This document shows positions 1 through 6,852 of a stretch of DNA of 11,556 nt, one piece after another; within the stretch, counting starts at the first letter, position 1; each line of letters starts with the position of its first letter. This DNA is from Opitutales bacterium (GTDB lineage: Bacteria > Verrucomicrobiota > Verrucomicrobiia > Opitutales > Opitutaceae): contig JAJFLS010000793.1 in assembly GCA_021772595.1 (NCBI GenBank), forward strand, positions 1 through 11,556. The letters run 5' to 3'. Below the pieces are notes generated by a model, which saw nothing but the letters and a program-made list of their open reading frames with translations, was not told the DNA's origin and did no database searches. Position numbers and translations under genes: made by a program.

Positions 1-73
1 GATTGTTTAGGTTATTCAACAGCATTTTTGCGAGGGATGGTCCAATCTTAAAATTCAGATGGGGTTGTAAAAT

Positions 74-99
74 GGTTCGGGACGGAACGCGAACCCTAC
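74..99 (-). repeat. Single GTAG-headed REP-like hairpin (family D)
   Basis: Read on the minus strand this begins with GTAG (complement of 96-99), followed by a 6 bp stem GGTTCG/CGAACC (arms at 90-95 and 74-79). The loop contains CGTCC, as do the family D hairpins in the 3712-3843 element. It looks like an isolated, diverged half of that element. No partner arm is visible before the window edge. Confidence 0.5.
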
Positions 100-106
100 C
101 CATTGT

Positions 107-165
107 GCTTTTAGCAAGCCTGAGTCGTAACCAGGATCTGGGCTCAGGCTAAAGCACTGAGCTAC
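107..165. repeat. Degraded inverted REP pair (family B)
   Basis: The right unit, 142-165, is identical over 24 nt to the right arm of the repeat at 8030-8094 and ends in CTAC, so it is GTAG-headed on the minus strand. The left unit, about 107-132, is recognisable (TTTAGC, CCTGAG, CGTAACC) but carries small insertions and substitutions and has lost its GTAG head. This is a decayed copy of the intact pair at 8030-8094. Confidence 0.7.
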
Positions 166-248
166 ATGGAATTAAAATTGGAAGAACTTTAGTATCCTGC
201 CTGTTGATGATTGGGATTGATATTCGAGCGGGCTTTTTTACCCCGCCA

Positions 249-1148
249 TTAAAATACGGATCGCAAGTAGTCGACGTTGTGTCGGTAGGCTTTGGAGATT
301 TCCATGCCTTTGGGGATTGCGGATTCGATAACGAGCCAGTTGTCGTAATCGATACTGTCGAGGCTGCTCTTGATGCGATCGAAATCGATGCGGCCTTGGC
401 CGAGCAGAAAAGCGTTTTCCTTGCAGTGGATTTCGCAGATGTTTTCGCGTCCCAGAATCTTGATCTCCTGGTAGATGTCATAGCCCATTTTGTTGGCATT
501 GGCCAGGTCGTAGTAAACCTTGACGGCGGGAGACGCGACGCTTTCCAGGATGTGACGGTGATCGGATTCATCGAGCCAGGTCTCAAGCCCGAGAATGACG
601 CCGGCCTTCTCTGCGGCGGGCGCGATGCGTTTGAGCTTTTCGATCACTTTCTCGATAAGATCGGGTTTGCCATTGATGTCCCCTTTGCCAAAGAACGCGA
701 GCAAGACGATGCTCGGGGCTACTTTCGCAGCGAGGGAGGGGCTATCCAGTTTTTCGGCTTCCCGTTTCATCGTATGCATCGCCTCGATACAATCGACCAC
801 AAGTTGCTCTCCCTCTGGGTCGGTGGCGAACGGAATCTGGTTGAGAAGCCCGATGGCTAAGGACGCGACTTCCACGCCTGTTTCGGCGACGACCTCGCGC
901 AGCGCTTCCCGGTCGCTCTTTTGGCGAAGATCGATGGATTCGCCCGGTTTGCCGAACGAAAACTGGATGCCATCCAAACCGAGGTCCCGACCTAGGCGAA
1001 ACGCGTCCAACTCCTGACGCTTTTTGATAGACCAGTCGCACGCGCCGATCTTGAATTCAAATGAAGGCTCGCGGCCGAAAATGCGCGGAGCGAGTAGAGC
1101 GCTACTTGCAACAAAAGCGCCGGCCTTAATAGCTTGGCGTCGATTCAT
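249..1148 (-). CDS. Sugar phosphate isomerase/epimerase-like TIM-barrel protein, Tat-type signal
   Basis: A 299-residue protein of the xylose-isomerase-like TIM-barrel family (AP_endonuc_2 fold). I chose ATG at 1148: it overlaps the stop of the upstream gene by 4 bp (ATGA), and it places NRRQAIKAG at the N-terminus, a twin-arginine-like signal with hydrophobic stretch to about residue 21. A longer reading frame to 1205 is open but would bury that signal. The expected metal ligands are visible: E189 (GLETW), D214 (YYDLAN), H241 (EIHCKEN) and E275 (LVIESA). Family members isomerise or epimerise sugars, or cleave keto-sugars, with a divalent metal. The substrate cannot be read from the sequence. 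It is the last gene of a three-gene minus-strand cluster, translationally coupled to a Gfo/Idh/MocA oxidoreductase, which suggests it acts on the product of that enzyme outside the cytoplasm. Confidence 0.88.
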   Translation of the reverse strand: MNRRQAIKAGAFVASSALLAPRIFGREPSFEFKIGACDWSIKKRQELDAFRLGRDLGLDGIQFSFGKPGESIDLRQKSDREALREVVAETGVEVASLAIGLLNQIPFATDPEGEQLVVDCIEAMHTMKREAEKLDSPSLAAKVAPSIVLLAFFGKGDINGKPDLIEKVIEKLKRIAPAAEKAGVILGLETWLDESDHRHILESVASPAVKVYYDLANANKMGYDIYQEIKILGRENICEIHCKENAFLLGQGRIDFDRIKSSLDSIDYDNWLVIESAIPKGMEISKAYRHNVDYLRSVF

Positions 1149-2398
1149 GCCTTCAAATCGAGTTTCAGTTTCAAGGATTTCTTCGATTTCAGCATCTCTT
1201 TCCACGTGACGATTCTGCCTTCGCTGGCTGCTGTTCTTCCCAAGATGGCAACCTGATTGCTGCGCACGCTGGGAGCAACGGTTGCGTTGCTGGCATCGCC
1301 GGCGATAATGCTGGCATGGAAGCTGGAGATGTTGGCCGTTGCCCCGGATTGGTAAAGTCCTTTCGAATCGCCGCCCCTATAGAAGTTCTTTGCTCCTCCT
1401 CGTAGCAGGACTGGGCCCGAGTATTTGGCTTCCAAGACGCCCTCTTCTCCGAACATGCGGTTGAGAATGCCGTCAGGCTTCGTTCCCTGAGCGGCGAATT
1501 GCCGCGATGTGAAGCTCACGTCCACCTCATCCCCGTAGTTGAATATGACTGAAAAATGATCCTGGCAATTTCCCCAAGGACGCATCTTTTGATTGCTAGA
1601 TCCGAACGCTTGTTGCGGCGGCTTATTCATGATCCAACTCATTACGTCCAGCGTATGGATGTTCTGTTCGACAATGATGTCCCCAGACAGCGCTTGATCG
1701 ACTCCCCATGCGCGTAAGCGGCTATCCGGATTTTTGGGATCGGGACCTAGGATTTCTGCCGCAGCCTTAAACGGATTGTTGGCATGGTACGACGATTCGC
1801 CAAAACTGAGTTTTCCCAAAGCTCCCCCATGCACCCGCTTAACGGCCTCAACGAAGAACTCATTAGCCCGGGTCTGGAAATCGACCAGGAAGGTGATGCC
1901 TTTTCGAGTCGCTAGAGCCCCGCTTTCTTCGACGGATAGGCAGCCTGGCACATCGACTGCTATTGGTTTGGCCAGGTAAACATGCTTGCCCGCATTTACT
2001 GCAGCTTGGGCTTGTTCTGGATGGAAATGGGGCGGGCTTTCGATCGCCACAGCATCGACTCCCCCGTCTTCGAGCAGTTTCTGATAGCAGGACAAACCGG
2101 AATAGCATTTGCTCGAAGGAACGTCGAAAGTCTTCGAAAAGGAATCCAGTCGATCCTGGAAATAGTCCGCTCCGGCCACGATCTGGTAGCCGCCGTGCTT
2201 TGCGAATAGGTCCGCGATCCATTGTCCGCGACCGCCGCAGCCGATCAGGCCGAGCCGGACTTTTCGGGAAGGGGCGTTGGCGGCGAGCGAGAGGGAAGGT
2301 AGGACGATAGGGGCGGCTCCCGCAGCGAGTACGCTTTTAAGAAAGCGTCGGCGATTGGGATTGGAGGATTCGATGCTGTTTTCGTTTAGTGTATTCAT
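1145..2398 (-). CDS. Tat-exported Gfo/Idh/MocA family oxidoreductase
   Basis: A 417-residue NAD(P)-dependent sugar oxidoreductase. Residues 15-22 (NRRRFLKS), followed by an Ala/Leu-rich segment to about residue 42, form a clear twin-arginine signal, so the folded, cofactor-loaded protein is probably exported. The Rossmann motif GLIGCGGRG is at 50-58. The C-terminal half (from about residue 165) matches the alpha/beta substrate domain, with D240 and H248 in SGDIIVEQNIH. The family's usual EKP motif appears here as AKP (143-145), keeping the catalytic-type K144 but not the glutamate. Relatives oxidise or reduce pyranose hydroxyls, including at C3. The gene lies 58 bp after the aldo/keto reductase and overlaps the isomerase-like gene by 4 bp, so the three are probably co-transcribed. 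I see no good Shine-Dalgarno before the ATG. The family is certain; the substrate is unknown. Confidence 0.92.
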   Translation of the reverse strand: MNTLNENSIESSNPNRRRFLKSVLAAGAAPIVLPSLSLAANAPSRKVRLGLIGCGGRGQWIADLFAKHGGYQIVAGADYFQDRLDSFSKTFDVPSSKCYSGLSCYQKLLEDGGVDAVAIESPPHFHPEQAQAAVNAGKHVYLAKPIAVDVPGCLSVEESGALATRKGITFLVDFQTRANEFFVEAVKRVHGGALGKLSFGESSYHANNPFKAAAEILGPDPKNPDSRLRAWGVDQALSGDIIVEQNIHTLDVMSWIMNKPPQQAFGSSNQKMRPWGNCQDHFSVIFNYGDEVDVSFTSRQFAAQGTKPDGILNRMFGEEGVLEAKYSGPVLLRGGAKNFYRGGDSKGLYQSGATANISSFHASIIAGDASNATVAPSVRSNQVAILGRTAASEGRIVTWKEMLKSKKSLKLKLDLKA

Positions 2399-2456
2399 TT
2401 TACTAGGGTGTTGAGATTATGGGCTGAAAGGTGAGGCTACGGTATCTGAAATCGCG

Positions 2457-3512
2457 CTAGGCGAGTGGGGGGAAGCGTTGGGCTCGATTGGGCTCGGGTT
2501 CGGTTTTGGAGAAATTGGGTACGAGGGCGATTTTCATCCAATCGCATGGGTAGCCGTGGTCGCAAGGGAGCTTCGCGGTCAGCTGATCCCGGTGTTCGTC
2601 GGAAAGGTCCCATTCGCCGGCTTCGAGAGAGGGCAAAAGCTGTTCGACCGAACGGGCGCCGGCGAGAACGGAAGTGACGGCGTGGTCTTTCAGGATCCAG
2701 GAAAGCGCTACGGTGACGGGGCTTTTTCCAACTTCGTCGGCGATTGAGCAAACGAGGTCGACTAGCTCGAGCGCTTCTTTCCAGATGAAGCGGTCGTTCA
2801 GAATTTCGCCGACCTCTTTGAACCGGGAGCCCGGCTCGGGGATGTCGACGCCTCGGTATTTACCGGTGAGCAATCCGCTCGCGAGAGGACTCCAGCAAAG
2901 GATGCCCATGCCTTGGTCGACGCAGGCGGGGAGAATCTCGCGTTCGATGTCGCGACGGATTAGGTTGTAAAGGTACTGGCCGGAGATGAACGGCTCGTAT
3001 CCGTTTTGCTTGGCGGCGGCGTTGGCTTTGACGACCTGCCAGGCGTAGAGATTGGAGCACCCGCTGTATCGGATTTTTCCTGACCGAATGAGATCGTCCA
3101 GAGCGCTCATGGTCTCCTCGATCGGCGTGTAGGGATCGGGGCCATGGATTTGGAAGAGATCCATGTAGTCGAGCTTCATGCGCGTGAGCGAGGCTTCGCA
3201 GGCTTCCACGATGTGCTTGCGCGAAAGTCCTCGCGCGTTCGGGGTTTCGTTAACCGGAAACCAGCACTTGGAGGCAATTACGAGACTGGATCGGTCTTTG
3301 CCTTTCAGGATCTTGCCGAGGATTTTCTCGGATTCGGTGGCCGCGTAGAGATCGGCGGTGTCGATGAAGTTTCCGCCGGAGTCGAGGTACGAGCCCAGGA
3401 TTTCGGCGGATTCTTTTTCGCCGCAGCCCCAGCTTTCATTGCCGAAAGTCATCGTTCCCAAGCAGACGCGGGAGACGGCGAGACCGGAGTTTCCTAAGTA
3501 TCGATTTTTCAT
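2457..3512 (-). CDS. Aldo/keto reductase
   Basis: A 351-residue cytoplasmic NADPH-type aldo/keto reductase with a (beta/alpha)8 barrel. The ATG at 3512 gives the normal family start (MKNRYLGNSGLAVS). An upstream in-frame TTG at 3578 would add 22 residues without homology-like character and is less likely. The catalytic tetrad is complete: D51 (FIDTAD), Y56 (DLY), K82 (ASKCW) and H123 (QIHGPD). The barrel continues through SGCSNL and QYLYNLI to a cofactor-binding region near residues 280-300 (VLAGARSVEQL). The C-terminal tail, about the last 20 residues, is polar and proline-rich and probably disordered. It is the first gene of the minus-strand cluster. It may reduce or oxidise sugars or aldehydes released by the two following enzymes, but that is inferred from position only. 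No signal peptide is present. Confidence 0.92.
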   Translation of the reverse strand: MKNRYLGNSGLAVSRVCLGTMTFGNESWGCGEKESAEILGSYLDSGGNFIDTADLYAATESEKILGKILKGKDRSSLVIASKCWFPVNETPNARGLSRKHIVEACEASLTRMKLDYMDLFQIHGPDPYTPIEETMSALDDLIRSGKIRYSGCSNLYAWQVVKANAAAKQNGYEPFISGQYLYNLIRRDIEREILPACVDQGMGILCWSPLASGLLTGKYRGVDIPEPGSRFKEVGEILNDRFIWKEALELVDLVCSIADEVGKSPVTVALSWILKDHAVTSVLAGARSVEQLLPSLEAGEWDLSDEHRDQLTAKLPCDHGYPCDWMKIALVPNFSKTEPEPNRAQRFPPLA

Positions 3513-3694
3513 AAGCGCTCGAAAGGACTGTCTAGCTGCTTGGAGGATTTGGGCAAGCGCGATCTGGTTTTGGGTCAACGGCCTGTCGGCCTAGGAGTCG
3601 TCGCTACACTTCGACAATAGGTTTCAGCTTCGCTGAAGATAGGTTTTTGAATTTGTTCTAACCACAGATTGAATGTGTCGCTTTGCTCTGTACA

Positions 3695-3888
3695 CAGAGG
3701 GCGCAGATGTAAGAGACTGTCCAATAAGTCGGTGGCGAATCGCTTGAACGGGACGGCGCCCGTTCACTACCCTGAATCTCTCTTCAAATGGGTAGCGCTC
3801 GGGCGCCGTCCCGAGCTTTTATGGCATTTATTAGACAGTCTCTAAGATAGTTAAGGGGTCCGTTTCCTTCAATCATCTGCGCTCTCTG
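3695..3888. repeat. Inverted repeat interrupted by family D element
   Basis: CAGAGGGCGCAGATG at 3695-3709 pairs with CATCTGCGCTCTCTG at 3874-3888 (14 of 15 positions). The left arm continues outward as an ACCACAGA-type sequence (from 3660). The whole 132 bp family D element (3712-3843) lies between the arms. Confidence 0.65.
3712..3843. repeat. 132 bp palindromic element, family D copy 1
   Basis: Sixteen-nt terminal inverted repeats (3712-3727 and 3828-3843, one mismatch) enclose two hairpins. The left hairpin has stem TGAACGGG/CCCGTTCA (3745-3752, 3759-3766) followed by CTAC (3767-3770). The right one has GTAG (3792-3795) followed by stem GCTCGGG/CCCGAGC (3797-3803, 3810-3816). The six-nt loops are complementary to each other (ACGGCG at 3753-3758; CGCCGT at 3804-3809). 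It is too short to code for anything, and its size and ends resemble a non-autonomous mobile element. No clear target-site duplication is seen. A second copy is at 5715-5844. Confidence 0.8.
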
Positions 3889-3972
3889 TACTACTATCCG
3901 TCAGAATCTTGTTTTTTAGACAAGGTTTCTAAACTGAAATTCCATAAGCCAATGATCTTCAAAGAATCTTAG

Positions 3973-4112
3973 AACCACTGAGGACACCGATGAACACTGA
4001 TGCTCATCCCAAAAAAGACCCTCGAACCCAGTTCCTCAACCCTCAATAAGTCATCCTCTAAACCAATCACGAAGCCCTACATCATCAGTGTAAATCAGTG
4101 TCCTCAGTGGTT
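3973..4112. repeat. 30-nt inverted pair of ACCACTGAG-type repeat
   Basis: AACCACTGAGGACACCGATG and ten further bases (3973-4002) pair with 4083-4112 at 27 of 30 positions, with an 80 nt loop. The arm has an internal rhythm of about 9 nt (ACCACTGAG, GACACCGAT, GAACACTGAT). No ORF or known RNA is recognised in the loop. Related sequences are at 3660-3709, 9451-9470, 9615-9639 and 10020-10045. Confidence 0.75.
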
Positions 4113-4255
4113 TAAAACAAATTCTCGTTTTGGTTGCGGCTTCGCTGCTCTAGGTAATCTGTGGTTTTAAAAACCTTGTCGAAATTTAAACTAACTCGTC
4201 CGTTCTCTAGCACTGGGGTCTTGCCTCGTTTGGGGGTTTGCGAGCATAGTTGGTT

Positions 4256-5602
4256 ATGAATTACCCCCGGATTTTGGTTGTTTGCTGTTTGCTGGTCTCG
4301 GATGTCTTCGCGGCTGATCGTCCGAATATTCTTCTCATCTTCACGGATGATCAGGGGATCAACGATGTGGGTTGCTATGGCAGTGAGATTCCAACTCCCA
4401 ATATCGATCGGATCGCGAGGGAGGGGATGAAGTTCGACCAGTGGTATTCGGCTTCTTCGATTTGCACGCCTTCTCGTTTCGGATTGCTCACGGGTCGCAA
4501 TCCCAGTCGTTCGCGTCACCAGTTGCTGAGCGCGTTGATGTTTATGTCGGACGAGCATAAGAAGTTTGGTATCCAGCCAGGGGAGACGACGATAGCGGAG
4601 CGGATTCGTGGAGCAGGCTATCATACCTCGCTAATCGGGAAGTGGCATTTAGGGCACGGCCAAAAGAAGTTGCTGCCGACGCGGCACGGATTCGATTCGT
4701 TCATTGGGCACACGGGCGGGTGTATCGATTTTTTCACGATGACGTATGGAAATATCCCGGACTGGTATCACCAGGAAGCGCATGTCAGTGAAAATGGATA
4801 CGCGACGGAATTGATCACGGAGGAAGCGGTCGATTTTTTGAACCGGCGTAAAAGCGCGGACGATCCTTTTTTTCTCTACCTGGCCTACAACGCGCCGCAT
4901 TTCGGGAAGGGCTGGAGCCCGAGCACGCAGTTGCCGATCAATATCATGCAGCCGCAAGCAGCGGATTTGAAGCGGGTTGATTTCATAGAGGACAAGGTCC
5001 GGCGGGAATTCGCGGCGATGACGGTGTCGTTGGACGATGGGGTCGGGAAAGTGCTGGAGGCGCTGGACGAGACGGGCTTTGCGGAAGACACCTTGGTCAT
5101 CTTTCTGACAGATCATGGAGGCGATCCGGTTTACGGAGGGAGCAACACGCCGTATCGGGGGAACAAGGCGACGCTTTTCGATGGCGGACTGCGGGTGCCG
5201 TGTCTGATGCGTTGGCCGGGCAAAATCGAGGCTGGCGTGACGAACGACTCGTTGTGTAGTTCGCTTGATTTGTTTCCGACGTTTTGCGAATTGGCTGGCG
5301 TGGCGACCAAGGATGATCAGCTGGATGGTCGCACTTTGAAGCCGGTTTTGTTCGAAGGGACGGAATGGGGCGAGCGAACGCTTTTCTGGGAACTCGGCGC
5401 TCATGAGGAATTGGAGCGCAAGCCCTGGAGCGCTGTGCGGTCGGGCGATTGGAAATATCTGCAGACGCCCAGCGATGGCGAGTTTCTGTTCAATCTATCC
5501 GAGGATCCGCATGAGCGACGCGACTTGAAGCGGCGCGACCCCGAGCGGTTCAATGCGATGCGCGAGCTGAGGGACGATTTGGCGGATCGGTATAGGCCTT
5601 GA
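4256..5602 (+). CDS. Exported arylsulfatase-type sulfatase
   Basis: A 448-residue type I sulfatase that hydrolyses sulfate esters, probably on carbohydrates, in the periplasm or outside the cell. I chose ATG at 4256; an in-frame TTG two codons earlier (4250) adds nothing. Residues 1-19 form a signal peptide (hydrophobic VVCCLLV, then VFA before ADRPN). The signature is complete, CTPSRFGLLTGR at 70-81, with C70 the residue converted to formylglycine and R74 beside it. Other active-site elements are D31-D32 (TDDQG), K129/H131 (GKWHLG), H215 (NAPHFG), D286-H287 (TDHGG) and K304 (RGNKATLFDGG). Maturation needs a formylglycine-generating or anaerobic maturase elsewhere in the genome. It stands alone here: the neighbours are a CBS protein downstream and a divergent sugar operon upstream. 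The substrate is unknown. Confidence 0.95.
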   Translation: MNYPRILVVCCLLVSDVFAADRPNILLIFTDDQGINDVGCYGSEIPTPNIDRIAREGMKFDQWYSASSICTPSRFGLLTGRNPSRSRHQLLSALMFMSDEHKKFGIQPGETTIAERIRGAGYHTSLIGKWHLGHGQKKLLPTRHGFDSFIGHTGGCIDFFTMTYGNIPDWYHQEAHVSENGYATELITEEAVDFLNRRKSADDPFFLYLAYNAPHFGKGWSPSTQLPINIMQPQAADLKRVDFIEDKVRREFAAMTVSLDDGVGKVLEALDETGFAEDTLVIFLTDHGGDPVYGGSNTPYRGNKATLFDGGLRVPCLMRWPGKIEAGVTNDSLCSSLDLFPTFCELAGVATKDDQLDGRTLKPVLFEGTEWGERTLFWELGAHEELERKPWSAVRSGDWKYLQTPSDGEFLFNLSEDPHERRDLKRRDPERFNAMRELRDDLADRYRP

Positions 5603-5669
5603 TCGCGGAGTCGGGCTTGATCTTGCTGACTAGGAGGTAGCTTTATACTGAAAACGACAATTCGCCGAT

Positions 5670-5900
5670 TGTAGGAGCCTGCTTGCAGGCGATTATTCCC
5701 CTGGGTTGGGACTGAGAGGGCGTCTAATAATTCAGTTCGGCGAATCGTTGGAACGGGACGGCGCCCGTTCACTACCCTGAAATTCCCTTCAAATAGGTAG
5801 CGCTCGGGCGCAACCCTACAAAATGGATTTATTGGACGCGCTCTAAAGAAATCGCCTGCAAGCCACCGACAGGTCGGGGTCAATGACAGGCTCCTACATT
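5670..5900. repeat. Family A inverted REP pair (REPIN) with two interruptions
   Basis: The left unit (5671-5694) starts GTAGGAGCCTGCTTGCAGGC. The matching right unit is split: AATCGCCTGCAAG (5850-5862) and CAGGCTCCTACATT (5887-5900) would join to give the exact reverse complement, but 24 nt (5863-5886) sit between them. The loop of the pair holds the 130 bp family D element (5715-5844). Intact copies of the same family are at 10162-10240. Confidence 0.85.
5715..5844. repeat. 130 bp palindromic element, family D copy 2
   Basis: Terminal inverted repeats at 5715-5730 and 5829-5844 (two mismatches in 16). The left hairpin, GAACGGG/CCCGTTC (5751-5757, 5764-5770) then CTAC, is intact and lies in a 31 nt block identical to copy 1 (5751-5781 against 3746-3776). 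The right half keeps GTAG (5797-5800) and the next ten bases, but its second stem arm has been replaced by unrelated sequence, so that hairpin is lost. Confidence 0.8.
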
Positions 5901-5979
5901 TTAAGATACGCCTCATGTTGAAGGTTTTGCGCGGCGCGGCCGCTCCGAGAATTCGAATTGGATTTTGCCAAAAAGCTCA

Positions 5980-6007
5980 TTGCGCAAACTCGATCATGGC
6001 ATATAGT
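5980..6007 (+). promoter_or_regulatory. Candidate sigma-70-type promoter for the CBS gene
   Basis: TTGCGC (5980-5985) and TATAGT (6002-6007) are separated by 16 nt and end 19 nt before the ATG at 6027, which would give a very short leader. Both boxes are near consensus, but chance matches are common and no other evidence supports it. Confidence 0.4.
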
Positions 6008-6026
6008 GGCCGAAGCAAAATAGCTT

Positions 6027-6470
6027 ATGACTAACCCCATTTCTACCCTTCTTCGGCTGAAGGACTCCAAGGTCCACTCCATTACCTCAGAATCAACCGT
6101 TCTTGAAGCCGTTCACGAGATGAACCGCGTCCACATTGGATCGATCGTTGTGGTCGATGACGAAAAACTGGTCGGAATCTTCACCGAGCGCGACGTGCTC
6201 CAGCGAGTCGTTGCCGTGAGCAAATCGCCAGAGACGACCAAGGTCGCCGATGTGATGTCCAGCGAAGTCGAAACGATCACCCCCAAAACAACGGTAGACG
6301 AAACGATGCTGATAATGACGAAGCGACGCCATCGTCACCTTCCCGTGATGAAAGACGACAAGCTTGTTGGACTGGTTTCGATCGGCGACATTACTCGCTG
6401 GATTTCCCGAGCCAACGAAGACGAAGCGCAGAATTTGCGCAGCTACATCACCGGCGGCGGGTACCAGTAG
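6027..6470 (+). CDS. Two-CBS-domain protein
   Basis: A 147-residue soluble protein made almost entirely of two CBS domains, at about residues 16-64 and 76-127, which fold together as one Bateman module. The hallmark segments are VGIFTERDVLQRV (49-61) and VGLVSIGDITRW (114-125), with D56 and D121 at the positions that typically contact nucleotide ribose. Stand-alone proteins of this type bind adenine nucleotides and are thought to sense energy state, but their partners are usually unknown. The C-terminal ITGGGYQ resembles the conserved tail seen in this stand-alone class. No Shine-Dalgarno is obvious before the ATG; a candidate promoter lies at 5980-6007. It seems to be a single-gene unit, because both flanks exceed 400 bp. 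Confidence 0.92.
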   Translation: MTNPISTLLRLKDSKVHSITSESTVLEAVHEMNRVHIGSIVVVDDEKLVGIFTERDVLQRVVAVSKSPETTKVADVMSSEVETITPKTTVDETMLIMTKRRHRHLPVMKDDKLVGLVSIGDITRWISRANEDEAQNLRSYITGGGYQ

Positions 6471-6592
6471 AGACAAGATTACGTTAAAACCGTGCCGCCT
6501 CCAACGAGCCCGAGCGACTCGCAGACTCTCCATAGCGGGATGACTGCGTCGTTCAGACTCTAGCCTAAGACGGAATCCTGTTGCCGCTAGGC

Positions 6593-6703
6593 ATCTTGTT
6601 CGCTCGTAGAGCGATCCCTGTTAGAAACTCTAGAATCGGTTTTAACATCGGTCGCTTCGCTCTCGGCATCGCCTCCGGCGAACAGGATCCCGATAAATCG
6701 GGA
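6593..6703. repeat. Imperfect inverted repeat with terminal palindrome
   Basis: ATCTTGTTCGC (6593-6603) pairs with GCGAACAGGAT (6678-6688) at 10 of 11 positions; AGAGCGA (6608-6614) and TCGCTCT (6657-6663) pair inside it. TCCCGATAAATCGGGA (6688-6703) directly follows and is a perfect palindrome with a 2-nt centre. A T/A-rich run follows, so it might terminate plus-strand transcription from the CBS gene, but it lies over 200 bp past that stop. Confidence 0.5.
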
Positions 6704-6736
6704 GCATGATTTTAATTATTACTGCCTTGGGTTGAG

Positions 6737-6762
6737 AATCGCCTGCAAGCAGGCTCCTGCAC
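6737..6762 (-). repeat. Single family A REP unit
   Basis: Read on the minus strand this is the family A REP with the head changed from GTAG to GCAG. The stem GCCTGC/GCAGGC is intact. No opposing unit is visible. The bases on its left (CCTTGGGTTGAGA) resemble the loop sequence beside the left unit at 5671 (CCTGGGTTGGGA), so it is probably half of a former pair. Confidence 0.7.
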
Positions 6763-6852
6763 TAAGAATATCTACGCTACTATCGAGGCGTGGATAAAAA
6801 CCTCCATGTTTCTGAAACTAATCATTCGGATTGCTCGTTCTCCAATTTTATG

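Larger units (their letters stand above)
1..248. other. Non-coding left flank with repeats
   Basis: I see no credible gene in this stretch. It holds two palindromic repeat remnants (74-99 and 107-165). A short inverted repeat lies just past the stop of the isomerase-like gene: GCGGG at 219-223 and CCCGC at 241-245 flank a T-rich loop. That hairpin could help end transcription of the minus-strand operon, but it has no U-tract after the stem on that strand, so I do not call it a terminator. Confidence 0.6.
3513..4255. other. 743 bp repeat-dense spacer between divergent genes
   Basis: This spacer separates the minus-strand sugar operon from the plus-strand sulfatase, so both promoters should lie here, but no convincing -35/-10 pair stood out. 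It holds the family D element (3712-3843), an outer inverted repeat (3695-3709 with 3874-3888), a 30-nt inverted pair (3973-4002 with 4083-4112), and small matching arms 3919-3928 with 4171-4180 (exact, 10 nt). A tight hairpin (TTCAGC, loop TTC, GCTGAA) sits at 3623-3637. No gene is supported here. Confidence 0.7.
5603..6026. other. 424 bp spacer with nested repeats
   Basis: This lies between the sulfatase and CBS genes. About 230 bp of it is a family A inverted REP pair whose loop contains a family D element. The last 125 bp carry a candidate promoter for the CBS gene. No obvious terminator follows the sulfatase stop, although the REP hairpins could act as one. No gene is supported. Confidence 0.7.

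Noticed and set aside
219..245. Rho-independent terminator after the minus-strand operon
   Set aside because: A GCGGG/CCCGC hairpin is present, but there is no U-tract after it on the minus strand and the loop itself holds the A/T run.
204..860. Long plus-strand open frame (218 codons) opposite the isomerase-like gene
   Set aside because: It lies antisense to a gene with clear metal-binding motifs and lacks any recognisable domain. It is a shadow of codon bias on the other strand.
1149..1205. Upstream extension of the isomerase-like gene
   Set aside because: It would overlap the preceding gene by 61 bp and bury the twin-arginine signal 19 residues inside the protein; the ATGA overlap start is better.
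3513..3578. TTG-initiated 22-residue extension of the aldo/keto reductase
   Set aside because: The family normally starts just before the R-x-LG-x-SGL-x-VS segment, which the internal ATG provides. A TTG start without a ribosome binding site is less likely.
3712..3843. Target-site duplication flanking the family D element
   Set aside because: I compared the immediate flanks of both copies and saw no shared direct repeat beyond one to three bases, so none is claimed.
4649..5404. 251-codon minus-strand open frame inside the sulfatase
   Set aside because: It is antisense to the sulfatase core, rich in Arg/Gln/Pro as expected for a shadow frame, and has no domain or start signal.
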